From Nitrospira sp. (GTDB lineage Bacteria > Nitrospirota > Nitrospiria > Nitrospirales > Nitrospiraceae): DNA of 64,000 nucleotides. Shown here in pieces: positions 8,286-17,887 of this stretch. The translations under genes were made by a program, and so were the position numbers. Position 1 is the first letter of the stretch, and each line of letters begins with the position of its first letter. The stretch covers positions 1,519,053 through 1,583,052 of the forward strand of contig CP092079.1 in NCBI GenBank assembly GCA_022226955.1, in the 5' to 3' direction. The notes below the pieces were generated by a model. The model had not been told where the DNA came from and ran no database searches. It saw only the letters and a program-made list of their open reading frames with translations.

Positions 8286-10700
8286 TCACCGCACCGTGAC
8301 GACCGTCACCCCATCGCCCCCTTCTGCCCGGTCGCCAGGCCTGGCATGCGCGACATACGGCGAGGCTTTCAAATAGACACGCAGCGAGGCTTTCAGCTTT
8401 CCGGTCCCATGTCCATGAATGATGCGCAAGAACGGCGCGCCGTCCAGCGTCGCCCGATCCAATGCGGCCACAACGCGATCGAGCGCTTCGTCGGCGGCCT
8501 GCCCCCGCACATCGACGACCGTCTGTTCGTCGAGACCGAGCCCGCCACCGGTCGAAAACCGTTGAGGGGTCGGCACAGGCGATCGTTTCAACGGCATCGA
8601 TGTCGCCTCTTCCGATGCAACACCGATAAGATTGGCCACCGTAGCCAGCACTTCCCCCTCCCCCACTTTCACGCGAACGCGCTTCTTTCCCTGCGGATCT
8701 TCGAGCAGACTGCCGGTCATGCCCAGCCCGGCGATTTCCACTTGGTCGCCGACCCGAAGCCGCTCGACGGGAATCGACTCGCCGGCAGGCTCCAGTTCTT
8801 GCCTGGCTTGACTCTCTAGCTCACTAAGCCGTTGCGTCGTCTCTTTCGCTTTGAGAAGTTTCTGTTCGCGCTTAAGCGCATCGACAGTGGCCTGCACCTC
8901 CGCCCGCGCCCGTTGAAACTGCTCGCCCATTTTCTTCTTCAACCCCTTGCGCGCGTCCAGCTCCGCTTCCTCCAGGCGAGCCTGCAACGCCTTCGCTTCA
9001 ACGGCGGCCTGTTCGGCTTCGGCTCGCGCCTGCGCTGCTCGCTCTACATCGCCGGCTAGCTGCCGCTGTTTCTGCTGGAGGTCGGCCATGAGGTCTTCCA
9101 ACCGCCGATCATCCTCGGGCAAGCGCCGGCGCGCATCGTCCAAAATCTTCGCATCCATCCCCAGACGGCCGGCGATCTCCAATGCCGACGAACCGCCGGG
9201 CACGCCGAGAAACAAGCGGTACGTCGGCGCCAAACGCGTCACGTCGAACTCGACGCTGGCATTCGCAAATCCCGGCATCGTTTGAGCCAATTCTTTCAGC
9301 GGTCCATAATGGGTCGTCGCCACAACCTTCATATTCAGCGAGGCCAAGTGACACAAGAGCGCTTCCGCCAGCGCCGCACCCTCTTGCGGATCGGTGGATG
9401 TCACCGGCTCATCCAGCAACACCAGCGACTGTCCGGGGGCTTCCCCAAGGCTCAGCGACCGCGCCGACTCGGCCAGCAATTGCACCATCTGCGACATGTG
9501 GGCGGAGAAACTGGAGAGGTCTCGGCTCAGATCCTGCGCGTCCCCGATGTCGGTATAGAGCTTGGGAAAGATCGCCATCTCCGACTCCGGCGCACAAGGC
9601 AGATGCAACCCCGCTCGCACCATCAATGAAAACAATCCGACAATTTTCAGCGTGACGGTCTTCCCGCCGGTATTGGGACCAGAAATAACCAGAACCCGAA
9701 TGGATTCATCGAGCACAATATCGTTCGCGACGACATCGTCCTTCGCCAGCATCAACAACGGATGGCGCGCCTGTTTGAGCAGGACTCGCCCCTGGTCATT
9801 CAACGCCACCGGGCTGCCCATGAGCCGCCGGCTGAGCGCTGCCTTTGCCTGCACGGAGTCCAGTTCCGTCAGCGCCTCGGCCCCAGCCTGCAACGCATCC
9901 GCTTGCCCCGCGACCAGCAACGTGAGCTCTCGCAGAATCCGCCGCACTTCACGCTCGATCTCCAGGTCGGCAACCTTGATCGAGTTATTCAATTCCACCA
10001 GCTCGCGCGGTTCGAGAAAAACCGTCGCGCCGCTGGCCGAGACATCGTGCACAATTCCCGGTATGCGCCCGCGCATGTCCGCTTTCACCGGCAGCACATA
10101 GCGGCCTTCCCGTTGGGCGAAATACGATTCCTGAAGCACCTCTTCATACCGGCTGGAGTGCAGCATCCGATCCAGCTGCTCCCGCATGCGCTGCTTAAGC
10201 TCCTGCGCGGCATGCGTCAGCCGACGCAGCTCCGGCGTGGCCGACTCTTTAATTGCCCCATCGGGCTGGATCGCGGCATCGAGCGCCCGTGCGACTGACT
10301 GGCGCTCCCGAGTCGGTTGCAGGCAATCGGCCATGGCCGCCACCGTCGGAGCCTCGTGGGCATGGCGGGCGCAAAAGCGCGCCACCTCGTCCATCCGCGC
10401 CAGCACGAGTCCGCAGTCCCGCAGCTCCAACGCCTCAAGCACGCCCCCTTTGCTGGCCCGCTCGACCGGCTCACGGGTATCCGGAAACGACAATGCCGGG
10501 GCAGGGTCGCTCCCGTCGCTCAACCGCAACCACTCCGTCGTCTCCTGCTGACGCCTGACCAGTCCCTCTAAATCGTTCGCCAGCATCAGCGCCCGGCAAC
10601 GCGCAGCCCCCAACGTAGAATGCGCCACCCGCGCCAGAGCCTCCAGGACTTTGGGCCATTCCAACGCCTGCGCCGCTTTTTCCGACAACGAATCCGCCAT
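8286..10700 (-). CDS. mutS2: MutS2 family endonuclease / ribosome rescue ATPase
   Basis: 804 residues. A core and lever region is followed by the MutS ATPase (Walker A GPNTGGKTVT at 341-350, SSFSAHMSQM signature, Walker B LVLLDE), a long coiled coil (about 540-640), a KOW-like segment and a C-terminal Smr domain with VDVRGQAADEALDRV and IHGHGTGKLKASL. Homologues suppress recombination and/or split collided ribosomes. The stretch after Walker B reads PVTSTDP where the family normally has LGxGTDP, a notable change in the D-loop neighbourhood. It converges with the sigma54 regulator 14 bases away. Its start is divergent from gap. Confidence 0.94.
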   Translation of the reverse strand: MADSLSEKAAQALEWPKVLEALARVAHSTLGAARCRALMLANDLEGLVRRQQETTEWLRLSDGSDPAPALSFPDTREPVERASKGGVLEALELRDCGLVLARMDEVARFCARHAHEAPTVAAMADCLQPTRERQSVARALDAAIQPDGAIKESATPELRRLTHAAQELKQRMREQLDRMLHSSRYEEVLQESYFAQREGRYVLPVKADMRGRIPGIVHDVSASGATVFLEPRELVELNNSIKVADLEIEREVRRILRELTLLVAGQADALQAGAEALTELDSVQAKAALSRRLMGSPVALNDQGRVLLKQARHPLLMLAKDDVVANDIVLDESIRVLVISGPNTGGKTVTLKIVGLFSLMVRAGLHLPCAPESEMAIFPKLYTDIGDAQDLSRDLSSFSAHMSQMVQLLAESARSLSLGEAPGQSLVLLDEPVTSTDPQEGAALAEALLCHLASLNMKVVATTHYGPLKELAQTMPGFANASVEFDVTRLAPTYRLFLGVPGGSSALEIAGRLGMDAKILDDARRRLPEDDRRLEDLMADLQQKQRQLAGDVERAAQARAEAEQAAVEAKALQARLEEAELDARKGLKKKMGEQFQRARAEVQATVDALKREQKLLKAKETTQRLSELESQARQELEPAGESIPVERLRVGDQVEIAGLGMTGSLLEDPQGKKRVRVKVGEGEVLATVANLIGVASEEATSMPLKRSPVPTPQRFSTGGGLGLDEQTVVDVRGQAADEALDRVVAALDRATLDGAPFLRIIHGHGTGKLKASLRVYLKASPYVAHARPGDRAEGGDGVTVVTVR

Positions 10701-10879
10701 CCGTTCCCCGCCTTCCCACCCGCACGCTTTTCGATCGGAACTCTAGCGAAGAGGGATCGGCAGAAGCAAGGCAAGCGGCCGATTCCTGCCGTATCGGACG
10801 CATCCCGCCCACATGAGCGGCACGCCTCAAAACGCTTCAAATACTGCGGTTCGGACAGGTATTCCTACCTTCGTATAAC

Positions 10880-10908
10880 TTGACAAGGGTACAGGGCGTC
10901 GATACTAT
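10880..10908 (+). promoter_or_regulatory. sigma70-type promoter of the gap-pgk-tpiA-secG operon
   Basis: TTGACA at 10880-10885, a 17-base spacer and TACTAT at 10903-10908, about 60 bases ahead of the gap start codon. It is near consensus at both boxes and lies in the divergent mutS2-gap gap. Confidence 0.75.
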
Positions 10909-10929
10909 CCCCGACACGATTGCCGGTGA

Positions 10930-11982
<1,053 letters not shown>

Positions 11983-12028
11983 CCTTTGCGTGAGCGCCAC
12001 CCGCGGCAAGGCCAGTGAAGGAGTAGTC

Positions 12029-13228
12029 ATGAACTTGCGAAAGCAAACCATCGACGACGTGAAGCTGCGCGGGAAGCGCGTGATCATCCGCGCCGACTTC
12101 AATGTCCCCCTCGATGAATCGCTCCAAATCACCGATGACACTCGCATCCGTTCCACGCTGCCGACCATCAACCGCGTCGTCGACGAAGGCGCCATGGTCA
12201 TCCTCTGCTCGCACCTAGGGCGCCCCAAGGGCGCCTTCGACCCCAAATACAGCCTGGCCCCGATCGCAAAGCGGCTGAGCCGGTTGCTTGGGAAAGATGT
12301 GGTGTTCGCCCCGGATTGCATCGGGCCCGCGGTCGAGAAGCTGGTCGCCAAAATGAACCCTGGCGACGTAATGCTCCTGGAGAATCTTCGCTTTCATCCG
12401 GGCGAAGAAAAAAACGACGATGCCTTCGCGAAAGCGCTCGCGTCACTAGGCGATGTCTTCGTGAACGACGCCTTCGGTGCCGCGCACCGGGCGCATGCCT
12501 CGACCGTCGGCATCACGAAATTCATCAAGGCCTCGGCGGCCGGAGCCCTGCTCAAGAAGGAAATCGAATACCTGGAAGGCGCCGTGGAAAACCCGGTGCG
12601 CCCGTTCGCCGCCATCCTCGGCGGCGCAAAAGTCTCGGGGAAAATCGGCGTCATCGAGAATCTCGGCAAGCGCGTCGACAAGGTCATCATCGGCGGCGGC
12701 ATGGCCTTCACCTTTTTGAAAGCCAAAGGCCTGGAGATCGGCAACTCGCTCGTTGAAAAAGACATGCTCGACTTCGCGCGAGGCATTGAGGACCACGCCC
12801 TCTCGCGAGGAGTGAAGTTCTACCTGCCTGTCGATTGCGTGGTCGCCGCCAGCCGTGAACCAGGCGCTGAAACCAAGATCGTGCCCGTCCAAGAAATTCC
12901 CAAAGGCTGGTACGGCCTGGACATCGGGCCGGCCTCCGTAAAACTATTCAGCGAAGCGCTGCAGGACGCCAAAACGATTCTGTGGAACGGCCCGATGGGA
13001 ATGTTTGAAATCGATGCCTTCGCTCGCGGCACATTGTCCGTCGCCCATGCGGTCGGCAACGCCTATGCGCTGACGATCGTCGGTGGCGGCGAAACGGCCA
13101 TGGCCATTCACCGGGCAGGCGAATCGGACAACATCTCCTTCATTTCAACCGGTGGTGGCGCGGCCCTCGAATTGCTGGAAGGCAAACAACTCCCCGGCCT
13201 GGTTGCGTTACCGGACCGGGCGCTCTAG
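12029..13228 (+). CDS. pgk: phosphoglycerate kinase
   Basis: Transfers phosphate between 1,3-bisphosphoglycerate and ADP. 399 residues from ATG 12029, with GAAGGAG six bases upstream. Visible signatures are VIIRADFNVPLD (N-domain substrate loop), LCSHLGRPKG, LLENLRFHPGEEKND, the AILGGAKVSGKI hinge, WNGPMGMFE and the C-domain glycine loop TIVGGGETA. The family-typical length and its place between gap and tpiA leave little doubt. Confidence 0.97.
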   Translation: MNLRKQTIDDVKLRGKRVIIRADFNVPLDESLQITDDTRIRSTLPTINRVVDEGAMVILCSHLGRPKGAFDPKYSLAPIAKRLSRLLGKDVVFAPDCIGPAVEKLVAKMNPGDVMLLENLRFHPGEEKNDDAFAKALASLGDVFVNDAFGAAHRAHASTVGITKFIKASAAGALLKKEIEYLEGAVENPVRPFAAILGGAKVSGKIGVIENLGKRVDKVIIGGGMAFTFLKAKGLEIGNSLVEKDMLDFARGIEDHALSRGVKFYLPVDCVVAASREPGAETKIVPVQEIPKGWYGLDIGPASVKLFSEALQDAKTILWNGPMGMFEIDAFARGTLSVAHAVGNAYALTIVGGGETAMAIHRAGESDNISFISTGGGAALELLEGKQLPGLVALPDRAL

Positions 13229-13263
13229 CCATCTTGCCCCTCTCAGGCAGGCCAAAGGACACC

Positions 13264-14037
13264 GTGCGCAGATCTCTGATCGCCGGCAATTGGAAAATGA
13301 ATAAGACCGCCTCGGAGGCGGCAACGTTTATCCATGAGTTGAGTCAACGGGAACTAGCCTCTTCCGCCGTCGAGATCGTTATCGCTCCACCATTTACCGC
13401 GCTGGACTCCGTTCGCCGCGCACTCGGCACGAAATCTTCCATCGGTCTAGCCGGCCAAAATATGCACGGGGAAGATTCCGGCGCGTATACCGGCGAAATA
13501 TCGGCGCCGATGCTGAAGGATCTTGGCTGCCAGTATGTCATTCTTGGGCATTCCGAACGCCGGGCCCTCTTTGGCGAAACCGATGCGGTCATTCAAAAGA
13601 AACTGACTGCGGCCTTTCGTCATGGGCTCAATCCGATTCTCTGTGTCGGCGAGTCGTTAGCCCAGCGCGAAGCCGGACAGACCACGCAAGTCATCACCCA
13701 ACAGTTGCGCGGATGCCTGGGAGGATTTACTCCGGCACACCTGGCAACGCTGACAATCGCCTACGAACCGGTCTGGGCCATTGGAACGGGAAAAGCGGCA
13801 TCTCCGGAACAAGCGGTCCCGGTTCACCAGACGATCAGGCTGTTTTTGCAAAACGAATGGTCATCCGACATAGCGCAAAAGACAAGAGTTCTGTATGGTG
13901 GGAGCGTCACGCCGCAAAACGTATCGAATTTTCTCGCCTCGGAAGAAATCGACGGGGCATTGGTTGGTGGGGCTTGCCTCCAGGTTGAGTCCTTTGCTAC
14001 TATCGCCGCTCTCGCGCAAAAACGAACGGGGCATTAA
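13264..14037 (+). CDS. tpiA: triose-phosphate isomerase
   Basis: Interconverts dihydroxyacetone phosphate and glyceraldehyde-3-phosphate. From GTG 13264 the protein is 257 residues and starts RRSLIAGNWKMNK; AAAGGA is four bases upstream. The upstream ATG at 13234 overlaps less sensible sequence. Catalytic blocks: GNWKMN (Lys), LGHSERR (His), YEPVWAIGTGKAAS (Glu) and the phosphate loop VLYGGSVTPQNV. It follows pgk by 35 bases and ends three bases before secG. Confidence 0.95.
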   Translation: MRRSLIAGNWKMNKTASEAATFIHELSQRELASSAVEIVIAPPFTALDSVRRALGTKSSIGLAGQNMHGEDSGAYTGEISAPMLKDLGCQYVILGHSERRALFGETDAVIQKKLTAAFRHGLNPILCVGESLAQREAGQTTQVITQQLRGCLGGFTPAHLATLTIAYEPVWAIGTGKAASPEQAVPVHQTIRLFLQNEWSSDIAQKTRVLYGGSVTPQNVSNFLASEEIDGALVGGACLQVESFATIAALAQKRTGH

Positions 14038-14040
14038 GTT

Positions 14041-14394
14041 ATGCTGTATACGCTGATTGTGATTGTTCATGTATTTGTCTGCTTCCTGATGATCGGGGCG
14101 ATCCTGTTGCAATCGGGGAAGGGAGCCGAAATCGGCGCATCCTTCGGCGGATCGAGCCAAACCGTTTTCGGAAGCCGCGGTCCCGCGAATTTCCTGAGCA
14201 AATTAACCGTGGGTGTGGCCGCCGTCTTCATGCTGACCTCTTTCAGCCTGGCCATTCTCGCTAAGCAGCGAAACTTTTCATCGACCGTGATTGACCTCAA
14301 CCAATCCAAAGAAACGACGTCAGCCCCTGCGACACCGCCAGCACCCGCGACCGAGTCGCACCCGGCTGGAGACGCTCCGGCAGCGGCCCACTAA
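14041..14394 (+). CDS. secG: preprotein translocase subunit SecG
   Basis: Accessory SecYEG subunit in the inner membrane. 117 residues: a first membrane helix (LIVIVHVFVCFLMIGAILLQ), the characteristic GKGAEIGASFGGSSQTVFGSRG loop, a second helix (VGVAAVFMLTSFSLAIL) and a Pro/Ala-rich C-terminal tail common in SecG. The start codon lies three bases after the tpiA stop, so the two are very likely co-translated. A strong hairpin terminator follows. Confidence 0.95.
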   Translation: MLYTLIVIVHVFVCFLMIGAILLQSGKGAEIGASFGGSSQTVFGSRGPANFLSKLTVGVAAVFMLTSFSLAILAKQRNFSSTVIDLNQSKETTSAPATPPAPATESHPAGDAPAAAH

Positions 14395-14444
14395 ATCGCA
14401 GCTTCCGTTGCATAAACTCGTTTCTCGGACAATTTTGATTTGAT

Positions 14445-14486
14445 GCACAGAGGCCCCCGGAGAATCTTCTCCGGGGGCCTCTGTGC
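14445..14486. terminator. 20-bp perfect stem, bidirectional terminator between secG and ilvE
   Basis: Arms 14445-14464 and 14467-14486 are perfect reverse complements of 20 bases around a very short loop, with the GC-rich centre GGCCCCCGGAG. Convergent secG and ilvE both end here. The T-run after the stem is weak on the plus strand; on the minus strand A/T-rich sequence follows. Confidence 0.8.
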
Positions 14487-14516
14487 GTTTGCCGGCTATG
14501 TCTTGGAATAACGCCG

Positions 14517-15431
14517 CTAGACGCGAGTGATCCAGGATTCGTGAGCAGGATCTTCCCCGCGCACAATAGCGAAGAACGCCTTCTGCAACGCAAGGGTGAT
14601 CGGCCCTGGCTTTCCCGCTCCGATGCGCCGATTATCGATTTCCCGCACCGGCGTCAGCTCGGCCGCCGTACCAGTCACGAATACTTCATCGGCCAGATAC
14701 ATTTCATCGCGGGTAAACCGCTCTTCTGTGACCGGGATATTGCGCTCGCGCGCGATATCGAGAATGGAATTGCGCGTGATCCCTTCAAGAATCGACGTCA
14801 GAGGCGTCGTTTTTATTTTCCCGCGACGGATAATAAAAATGTTCTCGCCCGTGCCTTCGGCCACATAGCCCTCAGGGTCGAGCATGATCGCTTCATCGTA
14901 TCCATCCGCTTTAGCTTCGCGTTTGGCAAGAATCGAATTCACATAGTACCCGGAGATTTTCCCCCGCGTCATCGACACATTCACATGATGCCGCGTAAAG
15001 GAAGACACCCGCGCGCGCATCCCATTGGCCAAGGCCTCGTCCCCAAGATAGGCCCCCCACCGCCAGGCCGCCACCGCCACTCTGATCGGATTACTGCCAG
15101 GATGCACCCCCATGGCTCCATACCCAATGTAGACCAACGGTCTGATGTAGCAGGCGTCGAGCCGGTTCGCCCGCACGGTTTCAACAATCGCTTCAGCGAT
15201 CTGCTTGCGATCGTACGGCATCTCCATCATCCCGATATGCGCAGAGTCGAACAGCCGGTCGACATGTTCTTGGAGCCGGAAGATCGCGGAGCCCGACTTG
15301 CCCTTATAGCAGCGAATGCCTTCGAACGCCGCCAATCCATAGTGCAGCGAATGGGTCAGGACATGGACGTTGGCCTCGGCCCACGGAACCAACTTGCCAT
15401 CCATCCAAATCTTCTCAACCGGTTCCAACAT
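14517..15431 (-). CDS. ilvE: branched-chain amino acid aminotransferase
   Basis: PLP-dependent class IV transaminase that makes leucine, isoleucine and valine from their 2-oxo acids. 304 residues from ATG 15431, behind GAGGAG. The start at 15479 adds 16 residues without homology. Key parts: HSLHYGLAAFEGIRCY, the PLP lysine in RGKISGYYVNS, EGTGENIFI, the phosphate loop GITRNSILDIA and ADEVFVTGTAAELTPVREID. It stands alone and converges on secG. Confidence 0.95.
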   Translation of the reverse strand: MLEPVEKIWMDGKLVPWAEANVHVLTHSLHYGLAAFEGIRCYKGKSGSAIFRLQEHVDRLFDSAHIGMMEMPYDRKQIAEAIVETVRANRLDACYIRPLVYIGYGAMGVHPGSNPIRVAVAAWRWGAYLGDEALANGMRARVSSFTRHHVNVSMTRGKISGYYVNSILAKREAKADGYDEAIMLDPEGYVAEGTGENIFIIRRGKIKTTPLTSILEGITRNSILDIARERNIPVTEERFTRDEMYLADEVFVTGTAAELTPVREIDNRRIGAGKPGPITLALQKAFFAIVRGEDPAHESWITRV

Positions 15432-15580
15432 TGACGCACACTCCTCTGTATTCGAACCACCACTTATGATCGCAGTCATAGCGAAAACACCCGCAGACTA
15501 TAGCCTGGGGCTGAAGAGGGGTCAAGCAAGCCCGCCTTGCATAAACAATAATGAGAACGCAGAAAGGACGGCACGGAAAG

Positions 15581-15925
15581 CTATGACGAGGCGCAATACG
15601 ACCGCAACCGGGCACTCAAAAAACTCCCGACCCGTTCTTCTCCTTCTGGAGCCAGCGTCACGATCTTCGCGCCGAAGAGCAACCCGCGAACCCATCGGAC
15701 GACCACCCGCTGAATCTCCACCGGCTCATCTTTATCGGGAAGCGATAAGCGCAGCACGAGTTCCATGCCGGGCACCACCTGATGATCCCCCAGCACACGC
15801 ATCCCATTCCGGGACATGTTCACCACGGTCCCCTTGCCAAGAAACTCCCCTCCCATGTAATAGAGAAGGCATCGGACCGGAATTCGATGATAGGTTCGAA
15901 TCACAAACCGCGTCGCTTGGGGCAT
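15581..15925 (-). CDS. PilZ domain protein (putative c-di-GMP binding)
   Basis: 114 residues from ATG 15925, with AGGTGAG five bases upstream; an earlier start at 16000 is possible. The PilZ pattern is visible: an arginine-rich N-terminal switch (RTYHRIPVRC) and VNMSRNGMRVL, corresponding to the D/NxSxxG turn, then a beta barrel (MELVLRLSLPDKDEPVEIQRVVVRWVRG is the middle of it). Such single-domain proteins sense c-di-GMP and act on motility, secretion or exopolysaccharide. The partner is unknown. Confidence 0.83.
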   Translation of the reverse strand: MPQATRFVIRTYHRIPVRCLLYYMGGEFLGKGTVVNMSRNGMRVLGDHQVVPGMELVLRLSLPDKDEPVEIQRVVVRWVRGLLFGAKIVTLAPEGEERVGSFLSARLRSYCASS

Positions 15926-16095
15926 TCCACTCACCTCGCCAAGTAAAATTCCGGCATACACAACCATCGCCGCCTGTCGGAAGTGTGAGAATACTGCCAA
16001 TGCTCGACGCCATCCTAGCCCACGAAAGAGGGGAGGAGAAAAACTGCACCGGTGACAACAAGGGACAGCGACTCACAGAAGTCCGAGGCATTCGC

Positions 16096-16124
16096 TTGAC
16101 ACCCGACTGATCCCAATGTTATAT
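16096..16124 (+). promoter_or_regulatory. sigma70-type promoter upstream of rplU
   Basis: TTGACA at 16096-16101, 17-base spacer, TTATAT at 16119-16124, about 30 bases ahead of the rplU start. It probably drives rplU-rpmA and perhaps the genes beyond. Confidence 0.7.
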
Positions 16125-16155
16125 GAGCCGTTCTGCTTTGGAGGAGACATAGGAC

Positions 16156-16470
16156 ATGTACGCGATTATTGAAACAGGCGGGAAACAGTATCGAGTCGAG
16201 TCTGGGTCGCTGTTGCAGGTGGCCACGCTTGAAGGCGATGTGGGATCAACCATTGAACTCGACCAGGTTCACCTCGTGCACGGAGATGGCGGAGTGGTCG
16301 TGGGACAGCCCCTGGTGAAGGGCGCGAAGGTCACAGCGGAAATCGTCCGGCATGGACGCACCCGCTCGATCACTGTGTTCAAGAAAAAGCGGCGAAAAAA
16401 CTACCGGCGGACCCGCGGGCATCGGCAAGGCTTTACCAGCCTGCGTATCACCGGCATTGCAACGGCATAA
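16156..16470 (+). CDS. rplU: 50S ribosomal protein L21
   Basis: 104 residues starting YAIIETGGKQYRVE, the invariant L21 opening. They end with the basic KKKRRKNYRRTRGHRQ loop and the TSLRITGI tail that contact 23S rRNA. GGAGGAG precedes the ATG. It is followed 24 bases later by rpmA, the usual rplU-rpmA-obgE order. Confidence 0.97.
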   Translation: MYAIIETGGKQYRVESGSLLQVATLEGDVGSTIELDQVHLVHGDGGVVVGQPLVKGAKVTAEIVRHGRTRSITVFKKKRRKNYRRTRGHRQGFTSLRITGIATA

Positions 16471-16494
16471 GCACTTTATTGAGAAGGACCTGCC

Positions 16495-16758
16495 ATGGCA
16501 ACAAACAAAGGCGGCGGATCGTCACGAAACGGGCGGGATAGCAGCCCACAGTATTTGGGCGTCAAGGCATATGGCGGACAAACCGTCACAGCCGGGAGCA
16601 TTATCGTCCGTCAGCGTGGAACCAAGTTTTTCCCTGGGTTCAATGTCGATCTCGGACGGGATCACACATTGTTCGCACGAGTGACCGGCGTGGTGAAGTT
16701 CGAAGGCGGCGACAACCGGCGGAAAGTCAGCGTCTACCCTGCCCCTGCCAAATCCTAA
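16495..16758 (+). CDS. rpmA: 50S ribosomal protein L27
   Basis: 87 residues beginning [15 protein letters not shown] with [20 protein letters not shown], the L27 signature; its flexible N-terminus reaches the peptidyl transferase centre. There is no N-terminal cleavage extension of the kind seen in Firmicutes. GAAGGA lies upstream. Confidence 0.97.
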   Translation: MATNKGGGSSRNGRDSSPQYLGVKAYGGQTVTAGSIIVRQRGTKFFPGFNVDLGRDHTLFARVTGVVKFEGGDNRRKVSVYPAPAKS

Positions 16759-16800
16759 CTTCCTGTTTCGTTCGCACTCACTGCCAGATCAAAAACCAGC

Positions 16801-16830
16801 CTGACCCTCCCCTATCGGGGGCAGGGTCAG
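16801..16830 (+). other. stem-loop in the rpmA-obgE gap
   Basis: CTGACCCT with four following C residues pairs with GGGG and AGGGTCAG around a TATC loop. It lies 42 bases after the rpmA stop and just before obgE. No U-run follows, so it may attenuate or stabilise the transcript rather than end it. Confidence 0.4.
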
Positions 16831-16861
16831 GTATACTCTCGACTCTGAACGGGGACATGCG

Positions 16862-17887
16862 ATGTTTGTCGATGAAGTACAGGTCTTTGTAAAAGCCGGG
16901 CGCGGCGGAGACGGATCGGGCAGCTTCCGACGCGAGATGTTTGTGCCTCGTGGCGGGCCGGACGGCGGCGACGGCGGAAACGGCGGCGATGTCGTTTTCA
17001 CCGCTTCCCACCGACTGACGACGCTGCTCGATCTTCGCTATCAAAAACATTATGAGGCAGAAGACGGCCGGCACGGCGGGGCCTCCCATTGCAGCGGCCG
17101 GCGCGGCAAGCCGGTCACCGTTGCCCTCCCCGTCGGCACCGTAATTTACGATCAGGAGACCGGCGAAGTCTTGGCTGATCTGGTAGCCAACGGAGAGAGT
17201 GTCGTCATTGCCCACGGCGGACGCGGCGGACGCGGCAACAGCCATTTCGCAACACCAACAAACCGCGTGCCGACGCACTTCGAACATGGCACGGAAGGCG
17301 AGGAAAAACATCTGCGCCTGGAACTCAAGCTCCTCGCTGACGTCGGACTCGTCGGCTTCCCAAATGCCGGCAAATCGACCCTCATCGCCGCCATTTCATC
17401 CGCGCGTCCGAAAATCGCAGACTATCCTTTTACGACATTGATCCCCAACCTCGGGGTCGTCCGCTGGGGGAAGGATCGCAGCTTTGTCGTTGCGGATATT
17501 CCCGGCTTAATCGAAGGTGCCTCCGAGGGCAAGGGCCTCGGCTTTCAGTTTCTCCGCCACATCGAGCGCACCGCGCTTATCCTCCACCTGGTCGACGTAT
17601 CCGAATGGGCTCCGGAAGAGCCGATTGCGAGCCTTGAAGTCATGCGCCAGGAATTAGATGCCTACGACGAATCGCTGAACCAGCGCCCCTGTGCAATCGT
17701 CGCCACCAAAATCGATATCGGCGGCGCATCCGACCGCGCGAACCAGCTCCAGGCCTACTGCAAGAAACACAAATACCAATACTTTCCCCTGTCAGCCGCT
17801 ACTCGGGAAGGGCTCGCCGAACTCATTGCCTATGTCGGAAAGCAAGTCGATGCCCTCAGGACAACGCCGTGCGAGACGAACTCCTAA
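16862..17887 (+). CDS. obgE: GTPase Obg
   Basis: Ribosome-associated GTPase involved in 50S assembly and stringent-type control. 341 residues: the glycine-rich Obg fold (residues 1-155, starting FVDEVQVFVKAGRGGDGS and including GGDGGNGGDVVF), then the G domain with G1 GFPNAGKST, G3 DIPGLIEGA and G4 TKID. The G4 aspartate is kept but the usual asparagine is threonine, a tolerated variant. It overlaps proB by 19 bases. Confidence 0.96.
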   Translation: MFVDEVQVFVKAGRGGDGSGSFRREMFVPRGGPDGGDGGNGGDVVFTASHRLTTLLDLRYQKHYEAEDGRHGGASHCSGRRGKPVTVALPVGTVIYDQETGEVLADLVANGESVVIAHGGRGGRGNSHFATPTNRVPTHFEHGTEGEEKHLRLELKLLADVGLVGFPNAGKSTLIAAISSARPKIADYPFTTLIPNLGVVRWGKDRSFVVADIPGLIEGASEGKGLGFQFLRHIERTALILHLVDVSEWAPEEPIASLEVMRQELDAYDESLNQRPCAIVATKIDIGGASDRANQLQAYCKKHKYQYFPLSAATREGLAELIAYVGKQVDALRTTPCETNS

